Source: Zobellella denitrificans (lineage in GTDB: Bacteria > Pseudomonadota > Gammaproteobacteria > Enterobacterales > Aeromonadaceae). Taken from it: 64,000 bases of DNA. The position numbers and the translations under genes are program-made. Positions 1 to 7,487 of the stretch are shown here, piece after piece. The notes under the pieces are model-generated. The model was not told the origin of the DNA and ran no database searches. It saw nothing but the letters and a program-made list of their open reading frames with translations. Numbering within the stretch: the stretch's first letter is position 1; each line of letters opens with the position of its first letter. The stretch lies in assembly GCF_002237365.1 (NCBI RefSeq), contig NZ_NMUO01000008.1, forward strand, positions 1 through 64,000, in the 5' to 3' direction.

Positions 1-354
1 GTGCTGGAAGGGCGCGAGCAGAACGAATTGATCGAATCCCTGGTGCGCGAGCGGCTGGCGGCGGGGGCGGTGGCCGGGCTGTACAACACCGGGCCCGGCA
101 ACGGCATCATCGCCGGCCTGCTGGAGCGGCGGCAACTGGCCGGGCGCTGCGTTTTTATCGGCCACGAGCTGCACCCCACCACCCAGTCCCTGCTGCGCCA
201 GGGCAAAATGCACCTGACCCTGGATCAAAACCCGGAGCTGCACGCCTTCCGCGCACTGGAGCTGCTGATCTGCCACCTGGAACGGACCACCCCGCCCGCC
301 GCCGGCGGCCGCATCGACTTCACTCTGTTCACCCCGGAAAACCTGGGTGACTGA
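1..354 (+). CDS. LacI-type transcriptional regulator, C-terminal fragment
   Basis: The reading frame is open from the first base, so the gene is cut by the window edge; only the last 117 residues are present. The visible part resembles the C-terminal half of the periplasmic-binding-protein-like sensor domain of LacI/GalR regulators: an effector-domain segment around GLYNTGPGNG, then VFIGHELHP, then the closing strand DQNPELHAFRALELL typical of the second lobe of these sensors. No DNA-binding part is visible. It would bind a small sugar-like ligand and control a neighbouring operon, which may lie outside the window. The two TTGAGC dyads about 100 bp downstream could belong to it or to another regulator. 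Family assignment is moderately sure; ligand unknown. Confidence 0.6.
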   Translation: MLEGREQNELIESLVRERLAAGAVAGLYNTGPGNGIIAGLLERRQLAGRCVFIGHELHPTTQSLLRQGKMHLTLDQNPELHAFRALELLICHLERTTPPAAGGRIDFTLFTPENLGD

Positions 355-451
355 GGACGCCGGATCGCGAGTGGCCGGCTTTGCCCCCACTTTAGCCCTT
401 GTCGCCAGACGGGCCACCGCGGACGTCGGGATACGATGCTTTCGAGCCATC

Positions 452-512
452 TTGAGCAAAATGTCGCTCAAAAAAGCCAGATTCAATGATTTTTGAGCAT
501 AACTTTGCTCAA
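452..512. promoter_or_regulatory. Pair of identical dyads TTGAGC-N8-GCTCAA
   Basis: TTGAGC at 452-457 pairs with GCTCAA at 466-471; TTGAGC at 493-498 pairs with GCTCAA at 507-512. Both have an 8-bp spacer of different sequence, and their centres are 41 bp apart, about four helical turns. That geometry fits cooperative binding of a dimeric activator or repressor on one face of the helix. The regulator is unknown; no sigma-54 promoter could be confirmed downstream. Confidence 0.5.
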
Positions 513-798
513 TGAGCGGGGCAGCGGCAGCTCAATCCTGGCGGTGTTCAACACCCTCTTCAAACCCTTCGGCCTCGAGGAAGGGCCTGCTGCCGCACAG
601 CCCGGCGCCGATGAAAAAAATGCTGGCTGAAAACACGTCGTCCGCTGGGACTGAGCCTGCCCGCCCACGGTATCTCCCTTCGAAAAAGCCTGCCCGGCGA
701 ATGACGGTGACGCCGGGCATGAATTATTGAGCTCATTTCAATAATGAAGTGAATCCACGTTAATCCATTACATCTTGCAGGGAGTTATATTAACAACG

Positions 799-836
799 CG
801 TTAACGGTTTGTGGCGATTGAGGCCTGACGTTAACG
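799..836. promoter_or_regulatory. Two CGTTAACG palindromes upstream of the anion transporter
   Basis: The perfect 8-bp palindrome CGTTAACG occurs at 799-806 and 829-836, 30 bp centre to centre (about three turns). An AT-rich TATATA-like box follows near 846-851. This suggests an operator pair for the downstream DASS transporter, but the binding protein is not known. Confidence 0.35.
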
Positions 837-968
837 CCAGGCAAGGTATATAAGGATTATGATTGCATCCACCCCGGATGCAATAAACAGACTCGTCCCT
901 ATTTATATGCCAATGGAAATAGCTGAAAGGGTTTTTACCGGCCCAAACAGAAAAGGGAGTTATCGGCC

Positions 969-2567
969 ATGTCATCCGTCAGGACATTCTGGAATCAAAT
1001 GTGGGCTTGGAACGATCAAGCCAAAAGAACGCTGAGGTTTATTCTCACACTGGGATTGAGTCCGGGAAACCAGGATTCGGCCGCGGACAATAAAAGATCG
1101 AGGAGTTACAGTAACGCGCAATGGATGGGGCTGCTGATGGGGCCGGCCCTGTTCTTTATTATCAATGCCTTTTTCGCGCCGGCAGGCATGTCGGCCGGGG
1201 CGGTGGCGGTATTGGCCATCGTGGCCTGGGTGGCGACCTGGTGGATAACGGAAGCCATTCCCATCCCGCTGACTTCCCTGTTGCCGCTGATCCTGTTCCC
1301 GCTGATGGGCGTAATGAACACGGGCGCGGTGTCCGCCTCCTATGGCGATCCGCTGATCTTCCTGTTCGTGGGCAGCTTCATGATGGCGCTGGCCATGGAA
1401 AAATGGAACCTGCACCGCCGGATCGCGCTCGGCATCATTTCCTTCATCGGCACCAACCCGAACATGATTATCCTCGGGTTCATGACGGCCACCGCTTTTC
1501 TGTCGATGTGGATTTCCAACACCGCCACCACCATGATGATGGTGCCCATGAGCCTGGCGGTCACCAAGCATCTTGCCGACGCCATCCAGAAGAACAGCCC
1601 CGGGGTGGACACCACGCCCGGCAACTTTCCCTTCGGCACGGCGATGATGCTGGGCACCGCCTATGCCGCCACCCTGGGTGGTTTCGGCTCCCTGATCGGC
1701 GCCCCCGCCAACACCATACTGGCGGCCACCGTCAAGAAGCTGTACGACGTGGAGATCTCCTTTGCCCAGTGGCTGCTGTTCGGCATTCCGCTGGTGGCCA
1801 TCCTGATCCCGCTGATCTGGCTGTACCTGGTCAAGATTGCCTTTCCGATGAAGGTCAAACATCTTCCCGGTGGCGTGGAGGTGATTAAAAAGGAGAAGAA
1901 GGAACTGGGTAAAATGAGCTTCGAGGAAGCCGTGGTGCTGGCAGTATTCTCGCTGGTCGCCCTGGCATGGATAACCCGCAGCTTCGTGCTCAAGGCCCTG
2001 ATCCCCGGCATCGACGACACCATCATCGCCCTGTGCGGTGCCTTCGTACTGTTTATCCTGCCGGCCAGGAACGCCGCCGGCACTATCCTGGACTGGGACA
2101 CGGTGAAGAAGCTGCCCTGGGGAATACTGTGGCTGTTCGGCGGCGGCCTGGCCATTGCCGGCGGTATCACCAGCTCCGGCCTGGATCAGTGGATAGGCGG
2201 GCAACTGGTCAACTTCACCGAGGTGCCGCTGTGGCTGACCATAGCGCTGATCGTGGGAGTGATCACCCTGCTCACCGAGTTCACCTCCAACACCGCCACC
2301 GCCACCATGGTGTATCCCATCGTGGCCGCCGGGGCTGCCGCCCTGGGCATGGATCCCATCATCCTGATGGTGGCGGCCTGCATGGGGGCGACCTTCGCCT
2401 TTATGTCGCCGGTTGCCGCGCCGCCCAACGCCATCGTGTTCGCGACCGGTTACCTGAAGATCAGTACCATGGTCAGGGCCGGGATATGGCTGAACCTGCT
2501 CGGCGTGGTGTTCTCGGTGATCATCATCTCGTACCTGGTGCCGCTTATCTTCGGCGGCATGCTCTGA
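969..2567 (+). CDS. DASS family dicarboxylate/tartrate transporter (TtdT/SdcS-like)
   Basis: A 532-residue inner-membrane protein of the divalent anion:sodium symporter family (SLC13/CitT/SdcS). About a dozen hydrophobic segments follow a polar N-terminal tail of roughly 45 residues. Both family signature Ser-Asn-Thr motifs are present: WISNTATT near residue 180 and FTSNTATA near residue 440; in this family they sit at the tips of the two re-entrant hairpins and bind sodium and carboxylate. The adjacent LysR regulator and TtdA/TtdB suggest L-tartrate or a related C4 acid as substrate; the E. coli ttd operon likewise includes a DASS-family transporter (TtdT). It is longer than E. coli TtdT because of the N-terminal tail. 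The start is supported by AGGGAG upstream. Exact substrate and sodium coupling versus antiport cannot be read from sequence. Confidence 0.85.
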   Translation: MSSVRTFWNQMWAWNDQAKRTLRFILTLGLSPGNQDSAADNKRSRSYSNAQWMGLLMGPALFFIINAFFAPAGMSAGAVAVLAIVAWVATWWITEAIPIPLTSLLPLILFPLMGVMNTGAVSASYGDPLIFLFVGSFMMALAMEKWNLHRRIALGIISFIGTNPNMIILGFMTATAFLSMWISNTATTMMMVPMSLAVTKHLADAIQKNSPGVDTTPGNFPFGTAMMLGTAYAATLGGFGSLIGAPANTILAATVKKLYDVEISFAQWLLFGIPLVAILIPLIWLYLVKIAFPMKVKHLPGGVEVIKKEKKELGKMSFEEAVVLAVFSLVALAWITRSFVLKALIPGIDDTIIALCGAFVLFILPARNAAGTILDWDTVKKLPWGILWLFGGGLAIAGGITSSGLDQWIGGQLVNFTEVPLWLTIALIVGVITLLTEFTSNTATATMVYPIVAAGAAALGMDPIILMVAACMGATFAFMSPVAAPPNAIVFATGYLKISTMVRAGIWLNLLGVVFSVIIISYLVPLIFGGML

Positions 2568-2596
2568 GCCTCGGGGCGGTGATATAAAATGACGAA

Positions 2597-2623
2597 GGGC
2601 GGCAAGGGATGCCGCCCTTTTTT
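2597..2623 (+). terminator. Rho-independent terminator between transporter and lysR
   Basis: An 8-bp perfect stem GGGCGGCA/TGCCGCCC with loop AGGGA is followed by six T residues. It ends the transporter transcript and lies just before the convergent lysR stop codon. Confidence 0.9.
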
Positions 2624-2629
2624 CGTTGC

Positions 2630-3553
2630 CTACCAGATGGAAGGGTTGTCATCCCGCTCCTGCCTTTCCGGCAGGAAGGATTCCTGCAAGTAATCGAGAA
2701 AGGCCACGACCTTGGCCGAGATGTTCAGTTTTTCCAGGTAAACCGCGTAAATGTCCGCCGGCGGGGTGGCGTAGTCCTCCAGCACCAGCTCCAGCCTGCC
2801 GCTGCGCAGGTAGCGGGCCAGATCCCATTCCGCCCGCATCAGGATCCCGTGGCCGTCCAGGGCCCACTTGAGCGCCACTTCGCCGTCGTTGGTGCTGGCC
2901 TTGCCGCTGACCCGGATGTTTTCGGTCTTGCCGTCCTTGGACAGGCGCCACAGGCCGTAGGTAGCGTCGTTCTGCCGGAGCACGATGCACTGGTGCCCGG
3001 ACAGCTCGGCGGCCGTGGCCGGCCGACCGTGCCGCTTGAGATAGCCGGGGGCGGCGCACAGCAAGCGGCGATTGGCGGCGATTTTTCTGGCGAACAGCCG
3101 GGAGTCGGGGATCTCGCCGAAGCGGATGGCGATGTCGATGGCCTCGTCGGGCAGGCTGATAGGCCTGTCGGTCAGTGTCAGCTGTATTTCCACCTCGGGA
3201 TAAAGCTGCATGAATTCGGACGCCACCGGGGCGATGTAGGAGCGGCCGAAGCCGAGCGGGGCATTGATGCGCAGCAAGCCCTTGGGGGTGGTGCGGCTGT
3301 GGGCAACCAGCCCTTCCATGTCCGCGATGTCCGTCAGTATCCGCTGGGCGTGGTGCAGGTAGATCTCGCCTTCGTTGGTCAGGCTGATCCTGCGGGTGGT
3401 CCGGTTCAGCAGCCGCACCCCCAGCCGGTCTTCCAGGCTCGACAGCCGCTTGGTCACGGCGGAGGGAGTGACGTTCATCTCCCGGGCGGCGGCGGCCAGG
3501 CTGCCGGCCTTGGCCAGCAGGACGAAGAAGCCCAGCTCGGAAACTTGGTTCAT
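2630..3553 (-). CDS. LysR-type transcriptional regulator (TtdR-like position)
   Basis: A 307-residue LysR-family regulator. The N-terminal winged helix-turn-helix covers roughly residues 3-62 (FVLLAKAGSLAAAAREMNVTPSAVTKRLSSLE is its core, read in parts) and the rest is the two-lobed effector domain. Residues such as VAFLDYLQESF near the C-terminus are usual for the proteobacterial AaeR/DmlR-like subgroup, which includes regulators of malate and tartrate use. The start at 3553 is chosen because the LysR domain begins there; an upstream in-frame start would add a 16-residue tail without similarity. It is divergent from ttdA and convergent with the DASS gene, so it probably activates the tartrate genes. 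A LysR-type dyad lies in the divergent intergenic region. Confidence 0.85.
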   Translation of the reverse strand: MNQVSELGFFVLLAKAGSLAAAAREMNVTPSAVTKRLSSLEDRLGVRLLNRTTRRISLTNEGEIYLHHAQRILTDIADMEGLVAHSRTTPKGLLRINAPLGFGRSYIAPVASEFMQLYPEVEIQLTLTDRPISLPDEAIDIAIRFGEIPDSRLFARKIAANRRLLCAAPGYLKRHGRPATAAELSGHQCIVLRQNDATYGLWRLSKDGKTENIRVSGKASTNDGEVALKWALDGHGILMRAEWDLARYLRSGRLELVLEDYATPPADIYAVYLEKLNISAKVVAFLDYLQESFLPERQERDDNPSIW

Positions 3554-3585
3554 TGTTAACCTCAAGGAAAGAATGAAGTGAGCCC

Positions 3586-3629
3586 TAATCAACCTCAACA
3601 TTTGATTAACAGCTTACAATGCAATTGTA
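3586..3629. promoter_or_regulatory. Candidate LysR operator in lysR/ttdA divergent region
   Basis: TAATCAA (3586-3592) and TTGATTA (3602-3608) form a 7-bp inverted repeat with a 9-bp spacer, close to the usual LysR-box geometry. A second dyad, TACAAT/ATTGTA at 3615-3629, follows directly. Position between the regulator and its likely target supports an activation site, with lysR autoregulation. The remaining ~170 bp to ttdA hold no gene. Confidence 0.5.
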
Positions 3630-3802
3630 CCATATGAACATCCCTTCCATAAAAAAGGGATTTACCACATGGATATTGAATGGATGCGGCAATAACGCAT
3701 CGGGTTTTAACCTGGAACCAATTCAAATGACGTGCCTCTTGTCTTTATTTTTGACAAGCCGACAGGAAATGCCGATTTCTGAACAAGAAGAGGATAGCCG
3801 TA

Positions 3803-4708
3803 ATGAGCTTAAATCATGACGAAGCCGTAGGTAAATTGACCGATGTCATCGCCAAGTTTACCAGTTATATCGGTAAGCGACTGCCGACGGATGTAAAGGA
3901 AAAACAGGCCGAGCTGAGAAAAAAAGAAACCAACCCGCTGGCCATCGCTATTTTCGATACCATGGCAGAGAATCAGGATGCCGCGGACAAGCTCAATAGA
4001 CCCAGCTGTCAGGATACCGGTGTGATTCAATATTTCCTTACCGTCGGCGCCAAGTTTCCCTATTTGGGCGAGCTGGAAGAAATACTGCGCAATGCCACCA
4101 TTGAAGCCACCCGTATCGGCCCCCTGCGGCACAACGCGGTGGAAACCTTCGACGAAAAGAATACCGGCACCAACGCCGGCTCCAAGATCCCGTGGCTGGA
4201 CTGGGATATCGTCCCCGGCGACGACAGCGCCACCATCGAAGTCTATATGGCCGGCGGCGGTTGCACCCTTCCCGGCTCCGCCAAGGTATTGATGCCCGGC
4301 CAGGGATATGAAGGCGTGGCCGAGTTCGTGTTCGATGTGATCACCTCCCGCGGCATCAATGCCTGCCCGCCCTTGCTGGTCGGCGTTGGGGTGTCCACCT
4401 CGGTGGAAACGGCGGCGCGTCTGTCCAAGAAGGCCATACTGCGCCCGGTGGGCAGCAAGAATGCCAACGACAACGCCGCCCTGATGGAAGAGCTGCTGAC
4501 CGATGGCCTCAACGAGATCGGCATCGGCCCCCAGGGCCTGACCGGCAACACCAGCGTAATGGGAGTCAACATCGAGTCCTCCGCTCGCCATCCTTCCACC
4601 ATCGGGGTGGCGGTGTCCACCGGCTGCTGGGCGCACCGCCGCGGCACCATCCGCTTCAATGCCGACCTGTCATATGAAGTCTTGTCACATCAAGGAGTTG
4701 TGTTATGA
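3803..4708 (+). CDS. ttdA: L(+)-tartrate dehydratase alpha subunit
   Basis: A 301-residue protein (E. coli TtdA is about the same length) of the class I fumarase/tartrate dehydratase alpha family, the iron-sulfur-binding half. It contains the conserved SCQDTG near residue 72, which includes a cluster-ligand cysteine, [13 protein letters not shown] near residue 150 with a second cysteine, and GCWAHRRG near residue 275 with a third. With the beta subunit it forms a cytoplasmic [4Fe-4S] hydro-lyase converting L-tartrate to oxaloacetate. Its stop overlaps the ttdB start (ATGA), indicating translational coupling. The two-subunit form separates it from single-chain class I fumarases, although a two-subunit fumarase remains possible; the DASS transporter and LysR neighbours favour tartrate. 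Confidence 0.85.
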   Translation: MSLNHDEAVGKLTDVIAKFTSYIGKRLPTDVKEKQAELRKKETNPLAIAIFDTMAENQDAADKLNRPSCQDTGVIQYFLTVGAKFPYLGELEEILRNATIEATRIGPLRHNAVETFDEKNTGTNAGSKIPWLDWDIVPGDDSATIEVYMAGGGCTLPGSAKVLMPGQGYEGVAEFVFDVITSRGINACPPLLVGVGVSTSVETAARLSKKAILRPVGSKNANDNAALMEELLTDGLNEIGIGPQGLTGNTSVMGVNIESSARHPSTIGVAVSTGCWAHRRGTIRFNADLSYEVLSHQGVVL

Positions 4709-5313
4709 AAAAAGTACTGACTACCCCCATCAGAGACGAAGATCTCGAGTCCCTCAACGTGGGCGACGTGGTGTACCTGACCGGGCAGTTGGTAACCTGC
4801 CGTGATGTGGCGCACCGGCGGCTGATCGAGCTCAAGCGCGAGCTGCCGGTCGATCTGAAGGGCGGCGCCATTTTCCATGCCGGCCCCATCGTCCGGGAAA
4901 AGGAAGACGGCGGCTTCGAGATGGTGTCCATCGGCCCCACCACCAGCATGCGCATGGAGAAGTTCGAGAAGGCCTTTATCGAGCAGACCGGCGTCAAGCT
5001 GATTGTCGGCAAGGGCGGCATGGGCGAGGAGACGGCCCAGGGCTGCCTCGAGCACAAGGCGGTGCACGCGGTGTTCCCCGGCGGCTGCGCCGTGGTGGCG
5101 GCCACCAAGGTCGAGGCCATAGAGCGTGCCGAATGGCAGGATCTGGGCATGCCGGAAACGCTGTGGGTCAATCGTGTCAAGGAATTCGGCCCGCTGATCA
5201 TCTCCATCGACACCAAGGGCAATAACATCTTCGAGCAGAACAAGGCCCGCTTTAACGAGAAGAAGAAACCGGTGCTGGAAAAAATCTACGAGCAGGTCCG
5301 CTTCATCAAATAA
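4705..5313 (+). CDS. ttdB: L(+)-tartrate dehydratase beta subunit
   Basis: A 202-residue protein matching the beta (C-terminal) half of two-subunit class I fumarases/tartrate dehydratases. It begins [21 protein letters not shown], the family opening, contains GPTTSMRME near residue 78, the substrate-side motif GKGGMGE near residue 104, and ends with the family's short helical tail. The ATG overlaps the ttdA stop by four bases and has AAGGAG upstream at 4692-4697. Together with TtdA it makes the tartrate dehydratase; no other member of a tartrate pathway is needed, since oxaloacetate enters central metabolism directly. Confidence 0.88.
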   Translation: MKKVLTTPIRDEDLESLNVGDVVYLTGQLVTCRDVAHRRLIELKRELPVDLKGGAIFHAGPIVREKEDGGFEMVSIGPTTSMRMEKFEKAFIEQTGVKLIVGKGGMGEETAQGCLEHKAVHAVFPGGCAVVAATKVEAIERAEWQDLGMPETLWVNRVKEFGPLIISIDTKGNNIFEQNKARFNEKKKPVLEKIYEQVRFIK

Positions 5314-5540
5314 GCCGCAACACGCCATGGGGCCCGGTATCCGGGCAGGCCAAAGGGCCGGAGCACGGCGGCGGGAGACAAGGGTGGCGACCGGACGGAC
5401 CGGGCAGGCATGCTGTGGCGGGGGCTCGGTATGTCGGTGGTGGAAGTCCGGTCGACGCCGGCTCCGGCCGCCGCGCTCCGGCGCGGAATTGGCGCCTGAC
5501 GGATACGGGACCCCGCCCCATCATAAATAAGGAAATCACC

Positions 5541-6536
5541 ATGACGCTGACGCAACGGTTCAACCCCTCCAGAGCGCTGCTCCCCCTGATCCTGGCCGCC
5601 CTGGCGGCCGTCGGCATGAACGCCCCGGTCTCTGCCGAGTCCTTTACCTTTTCCGGCGGCCCTGACGGCAGTACTTTCCAGTCCTTCTCCGAGGGCATCG
5701 CCAGCCGGCTGTCGAGCTCCATGGAGGGGGTGGACCTGTCCAGCCAGTCCTCTGCCGGCTCGGTGGAAAACCTGCGCCGGGTCGACGCCCGGGACGCCGA
5801 CTTCGGCATCGTCTATGCCGGCGACATCTACCTGGGGATGCAGGGCAAGCTGGACAACGACCCCCGCCGCTACCGCAACGTCCGGGCCGTCGCCTACCTG
5901 TACGGTGCCCCGGCCCACCTGATCGTGCTGGAGGGCTCCGGCATCACCGACGTAGCCCAACTGGCCGGCAAGAAAGTGGCCGTGGGGGAGGTTGGCTCCG
6001 GAGCTGCCGCCTCCGCCCGGCGCTTCTTCGAGGGGGTGGGCCTGTGGGACAAGATTGAGCCCCAATATGTCGGCAACAACCAGGGTGCAGCCGCCTTGGG
6101 AGAAGGCCGGCTCGATGCCCTCTGGGTGTTCGCCGGCTTTCCCAACGAGTCTGTCAATCAGGCCGCCAACAGCAACAGGATCCGCCTGCTGCAGCTGAAC
6201 GAGGCCGCCGAGAAAGGCACCCTGTTCCATGATCATCCCTACTACGCCACCGTGATCATCCCCGCCGGTACCTATCCGGGCGTGGATTGCGACGTGGTCA
6301 CCATCCAGGACTCCGCCCTTTGGGTGGCCGGCCCTCATATGGACAAGGACAGGGTTTACCAACTGATGGGCAGCATCTACTCGCCGGAAGGCCTGGCATA
6401 CCTGCATCAGGTGCATGACGCTGCCAGGACCATGACCATGGCGTCCGGGCTGAATGGCGTGGTGAACAAGGTCCATGAAGGCGCGGCCCGCTTCTGGACG
6501 GAAAATGGACTGACCCTGACGCAGATCCAGCAGTAA
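5541..6536 (+). CDS. TAXI-type TRAP transporter solute-binding protein, orphan
   Basis: A 331-residue exported protein of the TRAP-associated extracytoplasmic immunogenic (TAXI) family. Residues 1-32 form a signal peptide (charged start, hydrophobic LLPLILAALAAVGM, cleavage after SAE or nearby). The mature part starts FTFSGGPDGSTFQSF and contains the family repeat of the first lobe, VENLRRVDARDADFGIVYAGD and the hinge motif VAVGEVGSGAAASAR. The start at 5541 is supported by AAGGA at 5529-5533; a longer in-frame opening upstream lacks a site. TAXI proteins normally work with fused TRAP membrane subunits, but none is encoded nearby, so it may use a distant transporter or act as a sensor. Close spacing after ttdB suggests a C4-acid ligand, as inference. 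Confidence 0.8.
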   Translation: MTLTQRFNPSRALLPLILAALAAVGMNAPVSAESFTFSGGPDGSTFQSFSEGIASRLSSSMEGVDLSSQSSAGSVENLRRVDARDADFGIVYAGDIYLGMQGKLDNDPRRYRNVRAVAYLYGAPAHLIVLEGSGITDVAQLAGKKVAVGEVGSGAAASARRFFEGVGLWDKIEPQYVGNNQGAAALGEGRLDALWVFAGFPNESVNQAANSNRIRLLQLNEAAEKGTLFHDHPYYATVIIPAGTYPGVDCDVVTIQDSALWVAGPHMDKDRVYQLMGSIYSPEGLAYLHQVHDAARTMTMASGLNGVVNKVHEGAARFWTENGLTLTQIQQ

Positions 6537-6592
6537 GCCGCTACAACCGCTTTGGGCATGTACCGTCACGGCGCCATCAGCAAGTGATTCAC

Positions 6593-6625
6593 GCATTCCG
6601 CCTGGCCAGGCGGGATGCTTTCTCT
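6593..6625 (+). terminator. Terminator after the TAXI gene
   Basis: A 13-bp stem (GCATTCCGCCTGG with CCAGGCGGGATGC, one wobble pair) is followed by TTTCTCT. It probably closes the ttdA-ttdB-TAXI transcript. The remaining ~175 bp before the lrp gene show no further feature. Confidence 0.75.
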
Positions 6626-6800
6626 ATTAACCGGACGGTCCCCGGGCGGGAAGTTCAGAGCACGGCGTTCTCCGAGGTGCTGATATCGAAGGGCAGCAGC
6701 ACATGCCGTTAGCAGATGTGCGCCTTGCTGGTGGGGCGCAGGCGGCCCGCCTGCGCCCCAAGAAGCATCATACAGATCAACTGCTACGCTGTTCGGTGTC

Positions 6801-7253
6801 CTACAGCCCGATATCCCGCACGTTTTCCATTACCACGAAGGTGCTGGTCTGCAGCACATGGGGCAGGGCGGAGATTTTCTCGCCCAGCACCATGCGGTAG
6901 GAGGCCATGTCCTTGGTGCGGATCTTCAGCAGGTAGTCGAAGCCGCCGGCGATCATATGGCACTGCTCCACTTCCGCTATTTTGAGCGCCGCCTTGTTGA
7001 AGGCGGTAAGGGCCTTGCTGCTGGTGTCGTTCAGGGTGATCTGCACGAAGGAGATATGGCTGAGCCCCAGCTTGCTCTGATCCACCAGGGCGGTGTAGCC
7101 GGTGATGTAGCCCTGCTCCTCCAGCCGGCGCATGCGCAGCTGGCAGGGGGTTTTCGACAGCCCGACCCGGGCGGCCAGCTCGGTGAGGGTGATGCGGGCG
7201 TTTTCGCGCAGCTCCTGGATGATCTGCAGGTCCGCCCTGTCCAGTTGTCCCAT
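6801..7253 (-). CDS. putR: Lrp/AsnC family regulator, likely proline-responsive PutR
   Basis: A 150-residue Lrp/AsnC-type protein. Residues 4-60 are the helix-turn-helix domain (DRADLQIIQELRENARITLTELA is its opening, with the recognition helix near SKTPCQLRMRRL); residues 65-145 are the RAM/AsnC ligand-binding domain with the typical IAGGFDYLLKI. In several proteobacteria a gene of this family sits divergently from putA and activates it in response to proline, and the same arrangement is seen here. The start is supported by GAGGAG upstream. Assignment as PutR rests on position; a global Lrp is longer (about 164 residues) and usually found elsewhere. Confidence 0.72.
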   Translation of the reverse strand: MGQLDRADLQIIQELRENARITLTELAARVGLSKTPCQLRMRRLEEQGYITGYTALVDQSKLGLSHISFVQITLNDTSSKALTAFNKAALKIAEVEQCHMIAGGFDYLLKIRTKDMASYRMVLGEKISALPHVLQTSTFVVMENVRDIGL

Positions 7254-7487
7254 TGTTCTCCTCCCTATTCGTTCAAGGTGCCCATAGCGTTGCGCGCCCT
7301 GTTCCCGGCCAAAAACCGGTGATTGGTCGATATGGCTATTTTTATCATTTTTTGTGGTTAAAGGTTAAAAATAAATGCCAATAAAAAGTCCATAAGTGAA
7401 GTTGAAGATGCTTATATAGGAAAAATGGGTATTCACTTTCGGTTAGCATGATGCCAACAAAATCGTACACACCGAGGAGAAGGTCGG
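7254..7487. other. Divergent lrp/putA promoter region
   Basis: An AT-rich region of 234 bp in an otherwise GC-rich neighbourhood, with long A and T runs between about 7330 and 7430. Lrp-type regulators favour such curved AT-rich DNA, so this probably holds both promoters and the operators. No individual site could be fixed with confidence. Confidence 0.5.

Larger units (their letters stand above)
355..968. other. Long intergenic region with candidate operators
   Basis: About 610 bp lie between the LacI-type gene and the anion transporter. No convincing gene is seen. One short open stretch near 490-638 (+) encodes a peptide containing ILAVFNTLFKPFGLEEG but has no start with a ribosome-binding site and ends at an early stop; it could be gene debris. 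The left part holds two identical 20-bp dyads and the right part two copies of an 8-bp palindrome, listed separately. An AGGGAG ribosome-binding site lies just before the transporter start. Confidence 0.6.

Noticed and set aside
490-638. Possible small gene between the LacI-type gene and the DASS transporter
   Set aside because: No start codon with a ribosome-binding site; the frame is interrupted upstream by stops and lies over the dyads.
840-870. Possible sigma-54 promoter upstream of the DASS gene
   Set aside because: The GG-to-GC spacing is nine rather than ten bases and the flanking consensus is missing.
972-2204. Long minus-strand open frame opposite the DASS transporter (about 410 codons)
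   Set aside because: Histidine/glycine/glutamine-rich translation without domains, fully opposite a clear gene; a by-product of high GC in the third codon position.
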